Below are positions 10,858 through 19,651 of a stretch of 64,000 nucleotides of DNA, piece by piece. The position numbers and the translations under genes are program-made. The DNA is taken from assembly GCA_032719365.1 (NCBI GenBank), contig CM064871.1, positions 66,293,483-66,357,482 on the forward strand. Direction: 5' to 3'. The stretch is from Prinsepia uniflora. Its lineage: Eukaryota > Streptophyta > Magnoliopsida > Rosales > Rosaceae. The notes under the pieces were generated by a model, which searched no databases, was not told the origin of the DNA, and was given only the letters and a program-made list of their open reading frames with translations. Positions within the stretch are counted from its first letter, which is position 1, and every line of letters starts with the position of its first letter.

Positions 10858-13313
10858 TGTAACACCCCGAAAAATCCACAAAATGTAAAATATTAAAATA
10901 ATGTGAAAATGACGTTTTTGCCCTTGGAGGAATATGACTAAAAGTTTACTTTTTGTTTAAAATACTTTTTGTACATTTTTCGAGGACCGTTGTGTAGGTC
11001 CCGAGACGCTGAATCTGTAGACAGGTGGCAGTCGAAAACGGAGCTCGTATGCAAAATTTATGAGTCTGGGAAGTTCATGGGCAAAATGGTCATTTGTGAC
11101 CTCAAGGGTAAAATAGTAATTTTATATAGATTTTGATTAGACGGTGAAGAGGATTATTATCATATGATTTCACATGCTGATTCATTCATTTGAATTAAAG
11201 GAGTGACATCTGTTAACCTAAGCATCCACTTAGTGGCACTTGGGTGCTTGGTGTCTAATTAACACAATTAATTAAACTTGACTGTTGCATAGCACCATAC
11301 TCGACTAAGAACAAAAAACAGAGAACAAAACCTCCTCAAAACCTTGTGATCGATTAGCAGCAAAACAAAAGGAAAATCAGTGTACTAGAGTGGTCAATTA
11401 CCGTGAATTGGAGAGAAAAATTGAAAGAGGAACAAAGAAAACTCGGATAAATCCAGACTGGACATACCCGAAAACCACCCAAAACCTTAATTCTCAATTT
11501 TGATTTCTAAGACGGTTTCGTGTGAAATTAAGGTGATATTAAGCTTTCTGGGAGCTAAATGCATCAAACCAAATCGATTGGGAAGGAAATTGGTGGAGAA
11601 ATTGGGACGAACAGACCCTGCGACTTCCTTGAAACTTTGAGCTTGAGTTCGATTACTTGGAGGTAAGGAATTGTGAAATTGACTTCATAGTTGTGTTTAT
11701 AATGGCCCTAGGATACTTCTGGTGTGATCAATTAAAAGAAACAGGTCGATTTGAGGTCAAACCCGAATTAGGATCCGACGGGTGTTCATCTTGAGTCAAT
11801 GAGTTTTAGGGCTTAATTGATTAAATTGAAGTTACATAACCGTAAGTTAGGTTGAATTGATGTTAATAAGTGAAAGAATGGACGAAATTGAGGTTGAATC
11901 GAAGGAGATTGCACCGGGTCTAATCGCGGGTTACATGCCCGTTTATCAGAGAACCGGGTGAGGGAGACGCACTGTAGCAGTGCACTGTTCACGGCGCGTG
12001 GCTTTTACGCGCAGCCGCTTGCGGCAGCGCGTGAGGGCGCATGGTCGGGAATCTCACCTTGGGTCCAACATCAATTTTGATACTCTCGATGATACGGACC
12101 TATTAGCGTTGGTTTCGGGTCAATCGGATATGAATTTAGAGTACTTTTGCATACCTTAAGCGTATTGGTTACGTTTAAAATAATATTATTTTATTCCGAC
12201 GATTAGGAAATTCGTACAGGGGATTATGTGATAAGTTAGTAATATTATATTACTTGTTTGACAAGCCCGAATACTTCCAGGACGTCGGAAGAGCACGAAC
12301 AGCTTGAAACTGAACAATCTGGACGGTGTGTGAGTGGACTTTTGTTTTCTACCCTGAATGCATGCATATATGTTTTAAATTCCTTATAATATGATTTGAA
12401 ATGATTTGGTATGATTAATGTTTCGATATGAGGAATTTCGGATTTTTGGGAATATTATATTATTTTATTTTATATGCTTTTGGGCACGATTGTTGAGAAA
12501 ATTACAAAACTGATGTTTTGGGGCGAAGGCCCGGGGTTTGATCTTGATTTTGACTCGGATTAAGAGTCTGGCACTAGATTTGATGGATTTATGTTATAAT
12601 TAAGATTGTGATTGCACAGATTTGCGTGAAACTGGTTTACGAAGGTTGATAAATGGTTTTGATATTAAATAACTGTTTTCACTAATTTTCATGATGATGA
12701 TATATGAGGGCTTTCGGTGTGGAATATGTTTCCCCCGAAATGAACCCTGGAGATAACGCTCGCCTCCGGGATGGAAGTGTTTACCCCGGAGAGGTCACGT
12801 AGCACGGTCTGTTGTCGTGCAGCCAATGGAGGCTCGACTCAGACCAGATGTGCTGGATTATATGGAGGTCAGTCAGTGATATGTTCATGACGGCCTGGAT
12901 TGCTGGCTGGTGATGTGTTCACAGCGGCGGATGCTCGGGATTTGAGCGGTCCTTGAGCCTATTGATTTGCACGCGTTGCAGGAATAACGTGACTCTATAT
13001 TGGACCTGGATCCTATGTTTTCATTGATGTTTGAGGTTTATATTCATATCTTAATTATTTGATTTATGAGTTATGATATGCATGCATGTTTGTGAAAACT
13101 GGAGGGTAAGATTATATTTTGATAAATGTATTTCTAAACTTGATTTTTGTCCACTCACACCTTTGATGTTTTATTTGCCCTCCAGGCCAGTGCACAGGTA
13201 CTGAGGCTAATATCGAGGCAGAGGAATAAACAGACCGTTGCGTACTCAGACACTTTACAGCGTAGGATTTTGACCCCTACTTGTAAATATTTCCTATGCT
13301 CTGTAAACCTGTT
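10858..13313 (+). mobile_element. Forward LTR fragment of a different family (TGTAACACCCC)
   Basis: The 5' end is sharp (TGTAACACCCCG at 10858). It contains the common landmarks (GTGTGTGAGTGGAC near 12325, ATGCATGCAT near 12357, GTCCACTCACACC near 13150), but the right end stops at CTGTAAACCTGTTG without a canonical ...CA terminus. It is flanked by an 82-bp direct repeat of host sequence rather than a TSD, so its 3' end has probably been lost by recombination. No coding domain. Confidence 0.75.
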
Positions 13314-13395
13314 GCCCGGCCCCCATAAGTCGTCATGAACCATAAAATCCTTTCAAGGGTTCATGCCGGTTCCCATAAACCGTCATGACCCGTAA
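13314..13395. repeat. 82-bp direct repeat, right copy
   Basis: Second copy of 10776-10857. The host LTR continues directly from it. Confidence 0.85.
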
Positions 13396-14695
13396 ATCCA
13401 TTTCAGGGGTTCATGCCGGTTCCCATAAATCGTCATGACCCATAAAAACCATTTTATAACACATAGCTGGGCCCTAGGCCCGAATTCACATACAAACTGG
13501 ACCTCCGGTCCGAATCGTAAACCAATTGGGTCTTGTGCCCGATTCCGTAAATCAAATGGGTCTCGAACCCGAGTTTACCTTTTCAAATCCAAAATCATTT
13601 CATTAAACCATTTCCAAAACCACAAGAATGGAAAATCAGAGTAAAATCAGAAAACCTAGATTTACGTGGCAACACGTGAATCGCCTCGAAATACGTGAAA
13701 CCATATAATTCACTAATATCCAAATCAACATCATCAAATCATATTCATAATCCATATAAATCGCCTCGATTTGCGTGCTATAGGCTCTCCCGAGCCAATC
13801 GCTATCACTGGGACTCCCAAACCTGTCCAAATTTTAATAGAAGGTTACTAACTACTTAATTAACCTTCCATTAAAACCCCGTAATTTTCCCAAACTTTTA
13901 ACTATTTTTAAACCGACCCTAAACCTTCGGACAGCCCGAAACCTATAGAAACGATGTCTGATTGACACGAGACCAGTCCCAAAATCTTCGTTACATCGAA
14001 TAGAAGATTTCATATGTTGAACACTTTCCCAAATTACTGTTCACGCGCCCTCACGCGCCCCAAGAAGGCTCATAACACTGTTCATCGTCTTCAACCTCCA
14101 GCAACACTGTGCTGAACCGGTTCACTGTTCACAGGTACTGTGCTGAACCGGCGTGACTGGTTCAATGTTTTTCCCTCCTTGTTTTGGTCCGATTTCAACC
14201 CTAATTAATCGTATAATTCCTATTTCTTCATTCCCTATCATTTCCAATCATCAAAACAACCTAAAAACATCAAAATCCCATTAAACCGATTTCCCCCTTT
14301 TTCGGTTCAACCTTCCATTTTCGTTCCCAGGTTTTGCAGCCAGCAAACCATCCTCAAAATCATCTTATTAGGTTCCTATTAACCCCCTAAGATCATTCTA
14401 ATCACCCAAAATCAACCTTAACGTGTGAAATGAAAATAAAAAGGAAAAATGGTGGAACCGAGTACCTCTCGGGTTCCTCCTCCTCTCGCCGCTGTGGACG
14501 GTGGTTCTGGCCGGCCACCACTTCCTCCTGTCCTCCCCTCCATCTCTGGTCTCAATCATGATCATTGGGTAAGGGTTGAATGGGTTTTGGGTTGCACAGA
14601 GATGAGAGAATATGTGAGATCGGGGAAATGGTTTTGTGTTTTTGAATGGAGAAAAATGGAATGGTCGATGCATGAAGGGAAAATGGTGTCCATTG

Positions 14696-14719
14696 GATGG
14701 GTGACACTTGTCACTCATC
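14696..14719. promoter_or_regulatory. Conserved LTR palindrome (one mismatch)
   Basis: GATGGGTGACA / TGTCACTCATC round a CT centre, at the same relative LTR position as 4525-4548. Confidence 0.5.
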
Positions 14720-15241
14720 CATTGGGCCTCCATTAAATATCTGGGCCCCACTAAAGTCCAAAAGTTAAGTTATTTCGTAATTCGTGCAATAGTGCACTTG
14801 AACTTCCGTGAACCGTAACTTCGCCGTCGAACGTCCGAATTCGACGTGCCACCTGTCTATGGATTCGTATCGTCCTCATCTACGTAACGGTCCTCGGCCC
14901 TCAGCCATCGGACATCCCGGTCAAAAGTCAACTATTTACCCCTTTTAACTAAAATTACCAAAATGCCCATTAACTTCCGAACGTCATAACTTCATCCTCG
15001 AACGTCGGAATTGAACGTGCCACCTGTCTATGAACTCGTGACGTCACGAACTACGTCACGGTCATTGGTCAATGTCCATTTGACCCCCCGAATGAAAAGT
15101 CAAAGTTTTACCCACGCTAGGGGCAAAACGGTCATTTTGTATCGTTCGTCCGATTTCGCCCAACTAATCACGGATTAACCTCACTAATCGTGATTAGTCA
15201 CTAATCTAATCTAGGAATTTGGGACGGGTCGTTACACCTAA

Positions 15242-15514
15242 CCCCAGATCCACTAGTTGACTCTGACTCTGACATCTACAAAATTACCAAAAAAACAGAA
15301 GTTAAGACTAAGCACCTACGCTACCGAACACATATTTAGAAGAGGTGCCGTTCGGCAGAGAATTTTACCTGTTATGTAAAGTCTCGGAGGAATTGGTCGC
15401 AAGTGAAACTTCTTTCCTATCGGCAGACAAAAATCCAATCGGCACGAGAATTTTCTTCACAAATGCACTGAGTAAAAAGTGAAAAAGTCAAAAACTTCCA
15501 CCTTCTTTTATAGG
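15242..15514 (-). pseudogene. 5' end and TATA-box region of the broken gag-like transposon gene
   Basis: An ATG at 15275-15273 opens a short Ser/Glu-rich frame that runs into the TSD at 15241 and matches the frame resuming at 9963, so the solo LTR hit about codon 13. An acceptor-like TTTTGTAG stands directly before the ATG. A minus-strand TATA box (CCTATAAAAG) lies at 15501-15514, suggesting a leader with an intron. Confidence 0.5.
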
Positions 15515-15933
15515 CCCCTGGCACACCTCGAGATGCGCGCTTTCGATCTGACGGTCACCAGGCCGATACGGCCACCTTCCATCTACGGATACGTCCTTGT
15601 ATCGTATGCACATCCGTACCATATATTCCCACCAACATACGTATGCCTTCCTATACATCACCAAGCTGCATCATTACAGCAAGCCGACCGGTGTCCATCG
15701 TCATTTCCCTCTACGGCATGCTTCCTCTCTCCGTTGGCACGCACACACTACGACCGACGGGTCCCCGCCATTACCCCTCGGCCGCCATTACACGATTGTC
15801 CGGCCATCCACGTGGCAGTGCACCTCTTCGATCCACGACTTGGGGGGCTACCAGGGGACAGGGTGCACCGCCCTGGTCGGTCGACAGACATCGACCGAGG
15901 AAATCCACCTCAGTCAAAGACTTAGGGGACTTA
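15515..15933. other. Internal/UTR sequence of Tat-like elements
   Basis: GC-rich, no gene. The right end (CACCTCAGTCAAAGACTTAGGGGACTTA) corresponds to 61497-61523 just before another LTR of the same type, so it looks like the 3' end of an internal region with a purine tract. Several overlapping open frames on both strands here are not credible genes. Confidence 0.45.
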
Positions 15934-16509
15934 TGTTGATACCATATCGACCGACCACCCTCTAGGCATAGGCCCCGCCAGGACAGTACAGATGCCGACC
16001 GATACCCCAATCGGCACCCCCACAGACGTGGCCCGCCGATCGGCATAACCTGCAGGCCTGCCATTCGGCACCTGACAAAGTACAGGCACCAGTTGGCTAC
16101 AACAGTCACCTGACACCAACTCTGCCACAACCACTCCCTGACAGAGGCAGGTTGAACACCAGCTGGCACCTCCCCTAGATGTTTAGGGCTCGTCAGGCGA
16201 CTCTCAGCCACAAAGCAGAACCTGCTTCCAAACAGTGGCTCAACTACCGCAGTTGTGGCTACTATAAATACCTTGAAACCCTTCACAAAGGTAAGATCTC
16301 AAAGACCCTATTCAGATTACTGTATTTCCCTGCCATTCGGCGTGCAGATACTAACTTAGGCATCAGAGTCCCTTTGGTGGACACCACATCGGTGTCAAGT
16401 CTTTGCAGGTTCTTTGCCGAGCGGCAACGCCCTCAGCGAGCCCAAAGCACCACGTAGCTGGTCCTAGATCCCCCAGCGAGTCTCATCAAGTTGGTCCATT
16501 TCTTGATCA
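15934..16509 (+). mobile_element. LTR of a Tat/Ogre-like element, about 576 bp
   Basis: It starts TGTTGATACC and ends near TTGATCA. It has a TATA box (ACTATAAATACC) at about 16260 and a GGTAAGATCTC donor-like site just after it. The order of features equals that of the LTR at 61524-62129 (ACTATAAATACAAG, GGTAATGAC, then the CGGTGTC...GCAG stretch). The partner LTR is not seen in the window. Confidence 0.6.
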
Positions 16510-17976
16510 AAAAAGACCTACCACTCAAATCATCAGGAAACCACAAACAAAAGTATGAGGCGCGTTGTTATTGCTACGGGGTCTAGTAGTATTCAATAGA
16601 TTGGTATAGAGTTGAACTTTTAGAAAATAATAAACCATACACAATATCTATAATCCCACCCTTCTAATATTATTAATACCGAAATATATGTAGTGAGTTC
16701 GAAGCTCGAAACCCAACACAGCAGTTAAGGAGAGATTAGAAATTCGTCCACACACACAAAAAACGGCAAAAGAAAAAAAGAGGCCAGGAAGGAGGGGACT
16801 TACGAAGGTAGGTAGTTAAGTTGAAGCATATACCTAGCCGCTAGGGGTGATTTGTCCATTATTGATAATGTTCTCCTGCTAAAATGATGAAAACTGACAA
16901 CCTACTCTTCTCCGGTCGGCGGTCCGCTCAAAGTTTCTAGAAACCACCGCCACGGCCAGCAGCGAGCAGCGAGCAGCGTGCAGCGAGTGATAGCATGGAT
17001 TGGTCATTTCAGAGAATAAATTGAGTGTCAGACAATGTACTGCATGTGCAGCATGTCAGTGATTAAGAGAGCAGTAAAGAGAGAGAGATATATATGGGTT
17101 TGCTATTCCTATTGTTAAATTCATTATATCATTTATTTATAATTCACAATTTCATTTTACCAAAACGATTTCTTCACCGGCTTTCTTTTTATAGACAAAA
17201 CGAGTACATCCCTTCATTACTGACTTCCCACTCATCCATCCAATCACCAAGCAACCTCAAAAGCTGCTGGTTCACCACTTCACCCACACCTGCCTACACC
17301 CCTACACTAGCTCTAGCCAGCCTCGTATGCCTGCCCCTACCTATCGTTTTCACAATTTTGCTTCTCTGCACTACTTCCCAAAACCACCCTCTCACTCTCT
17401 CTCTAACCTTCACTATTAATTACTTAAAATGAATCTTATTATGTATGCATTATCAATGTGTGTTTTTTTTTTCATTACTAGTTCCAAAAAGAAAAAAAAT
17501 TTGGTCAAGGTCGCAAACAAGAAATTATCCCCCGAAGAACCCAACCACACGAGTCTTCTACGTCCAACCCAATCCAATCCTGTCGGCCCATTTTGGCAGT
17601 CCACCAGCCCATCAAATAAACATCATGATATTGGGTATTGGACGTCAGCGCATGGCCTACCTTAAACTTTCTCAACTGGAGCCAATTTGGAGATGTTAAT
17701 GTAAACGTGGATATGTTTACTTTGCTTCTACGAAAGAAATTGATTGGATAAATTTTTCCTGTATGTCTTTCCCTTCGATCTCCATACAATAAAATTCATT
17801 CTTAAGTTCAAATTACATTGAATTTCGAATAATCTAACTCAATATGGAAAATCAATACATAACAAAATCAGACATAACGTGTAGCATTCTAAAAAAATTG
17901 AACTTCAAATTTCACTATCAATTTCATATATAGACATATTCAAGCTACAAAGCCACGAAGCGAAGCTGTGATTACA
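16510..17976. other. Intergenic region downstream of mTERF
   Basis: No recognisable gene. Contains short CAGCGAG repeats near 16955-16985 and an AT-rich stretch from 17700. The mTERF 3' UTR should lie just below 17977. A 112-codon open frame at 17094 is low-complexity Leu/Ser/Thr and has no support. Confidence 0.5.
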
Positions 17977-18945
17977 TTACAACCAGATGTCCTCGACGGA
18001 CCCCAATCGCATCTCAATCAGCCGTGCATTAAACTCGCCGTCACTCACCTGCAACATCTCCCTCAATGGAAGCGAAAAGCCGTGCTCAACCAGCACCCTA
18101 TGCCGCGGCTTAATCTTCCCCTCCAAACTAAAACAAAAGTACTGAGGAAACCTCTTCAATTCAGCTAGATCTTTCTTCATTTCAGCTAGATCTTTCTTCA
18201 TTTCCATAAAAAAGAACTCAACTTTCGGCTTGTAATTGTTGTTTATGCTAAACGTAAACAGCCCCGGTGACCTTATCACCATGTTCACCACCTCACCATA
18301 AGAAAGCCCCAAGCTTTGCAAATACTCAATCTTGGGCGAAAGGGTACCTTCAACGCTGGACACCAACAGCAAAGTCGTATGGCACGTGATGGAGCTCCGA
18401 CCCGAAAACCCCAATTCGGTCAAGAACTTCAATGCGGGTCGCAATTGAGTGTCGATGTCCGAGACCAGGAGTCTCGGGCACCGAATGATCGACTTCCGGA
18501 TATCGGGAAATGGGATTCGGACATCGTTGAGGAGGAAATCCAAGATCGGATAGAGGTGGGAGTCCGGGTCGACGGTGAGGAGCTGCGGGTACATGTCGAG
18601 GATCCGACCCAGAGCAGAGCGCTCGATGCCCATGGAGGAGAGGCAGTGCTCGACGGACTTGAGGGAGGAGATGGGGCAGGAGCGGAAATCTGGGTTTAGT
18701 TGGAGGGCTTTTTGGGAATTGACGTTGAGCTGGGTTTCTAAGTAGAGGAGCTTTTCCCGAAAGAGGAGGCCGGAGTCGGAAGTGTTTGAATTTGGAAGGT
18801 GGGAAACTGAGGGGTAAACTGGGGCACTGAGGATTGGACGGAGGGAGTTGGAAAACGGTTTGGGGTTAGGCGTTTTGGAAGGTTTTGGTGATGGGGTCAG
18901 AGACGCTTGGGTAAGGATGAGCGTTTGAGGTTGAAGATGAATCAT
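17977..18945 (-). CDS. mTERF-family protein, organelle-targeted
   Basis: A single-exon gene of 322 codons. The chosen start is the ATG at 18945, since the frame upstream has no other ATG. mTERF proteins bind nucleic acid through repeats of about 30-35 residues and act in organellar transcription, RNA processing or translation. Residues 1-45 are rich in Ser, Thr, Pro and Lys with few acidic residues, as in a transit peptide. From about residue 85 six mTERF-type repeats follow, with the usual leucines and LGF/LGL turns (MYPQLLTVDPDS, CPRLLVSDIDTQ, ELGFSG, SLGLSYGEVVNMVIRSPGLF, EHGFSL). Size and C-terminus (SVEDIWL) recall the compact MTEF1/EMB3114 type, but the orthologue is not certain. A 21-bp tandem repeat adds KKDLAEM within repeat 5. 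A MITE lies 27 bp upstream. Confidence 0.9.
   Translation of the reverse strand: MIHLQPQTLILTQASLTPSPKPSKTPNPKPFSNSLRPILSAPVYPSVSHLPNSNTSDSGLLFREKLLYLETQLNVNSQKALQLNPDFRSCPISSLKSVEHCLSSMGIERSALGRILDMYPQLLTVDPDSHLYPILDFLLNDVRIPFPDIRKSIIRCPRLLVSDIDTQLRPALKFLTELGFSGRSSITCHTTLLLVSSVEGTLSPKIEYLQSLGLSYGEVVNMVIRSPGLFTFSINNNYKPKVEFFFMEMKKDLAEMKKDLAELKRFPQYFCFSLEGKIKPRHRVLVEHGFSLPLREMLQVSDGEFNARLIEMRLGSVEDIWL
18162..18203 (-). repeat. In-frame 21-bp tandem duplication in mTERF
   Basis: Two identical 21-bp units (CAGCTAGATCTTTCTTCATTT on the plus strand, written here in 20 or fewer residues as repeats of AEMKKDL in protein). The frame stays open. It lengthens a helix in the fifth mTERF repeat. Confidence 0.85.
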
Positions 18946-18972
18946 GGCGTCCAGTGCGCGAGGGGTTGCGAG

Positions 18973-19565
18973 TAAGGGTGTCAATTTTTAATACGACTTG
19001 ATACACGATTCGAATTCCGCATGAAATTTATTCATGTCAATCTGCACGATTAAAATTTTGGATCATTTTCGGGTCAACTCGTTATGATCCGTTTATTAAA
19101 CGGGTGGGTTTCGAGTCAACCTGTTAATCCGTATAATGACATGTTAATCCGTTTAATAAATATGTAAATTTCGGGTTAATAGATTAACCTATATATTGGC
19201 TTATATATTGATTCATTTAATAAATGTGTCATTACTAACCCATATATCTACCCATTTATCTACCTAAATATCTATTAAATTTTATAATTTAAATAGGTTA
19301 AACATGTTAAACGGATCATAGATTAATTGGGTTTTGATTATGACCTGTTTATTAAATGGGTTAAACGGGTTATACGGGTCATTAACAGGTCGGGTTCGGG
19401 TTGGACATTCTTGACACGATTATTAAACGGGTCGGATTCGAGTTGGGTATAAATGGGTAAAACAGAATTCATGACACGACACAAACCCGACACGACACAA
19501 AACCCGACACGACACAAACCCGACACGACACAAACCCGACACGACACGATCCATTGGCACCCTTA
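18973..19565. mobile_element. hAT-like MITE, 593 bp, 8-bp TSD
   Basis: Terminal inverted repeats TAAGGGTGTCAAT and TAAGGGTGCCAAT, flanked by 8-bp duplications GTTGCGAG (18965-18972) and GTTGTGAG (19566-19573). The 8-bp TSD and TAAGGGTG-type ends fit non-autonomous hAT elements. The interior is made of GGGTT/AACGGGT motifs and, near the right end (19475-19550), a tandem array of CCCGACACGACACAAA. No coding. It sits between the mTERF ATG and its promoter. Confidence 0.8.
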
Positions 19566-19651
19566 GTTGTGAGTGAACATGGACATGCCTTTATCTTTCA
19601 ACCAAATACAAAACGGCATATCGTTGAAAAAGACCTTATTAATCAATGTTT

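Larger units (their letters stand above)
9969..15236 (-). mobile_element. Solo LTR, reverse, with nested forward LTR (TSD CCTAA)
   Basis: It starts TGACAGGACCC at 9969 and ends GGGTCGTTACA at 15236. Perfect 5-bp duplications CCTAA flank it at 9964-9968 and 15237-15241. Without the nested segment it is about 2.73 kb and has no internal domain. It belongs with the LTRs at 1-2357, 2358-4893 and 52504-58252. Interior landmarks: GTCCACTCACAG-like motif near 10170, ATGCATGCA near 10250, phrase array to about 13570, palindrome at 14696. Confidence 0.9.

Noticed and set aside
15479..16286. Several overlapping frames of 98-171 codons on both strands
   Set aside because: They lie over LTR ends, a TATA box and repeat text of Tat-like elements. 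No frame shows a known motif.
17094..17432. Possible small membrane protein gene
   Set aside because: Composition is Leu/Ser/Thr/Pro-rich pyrimidine strand translation; no conserved motif or splice context.
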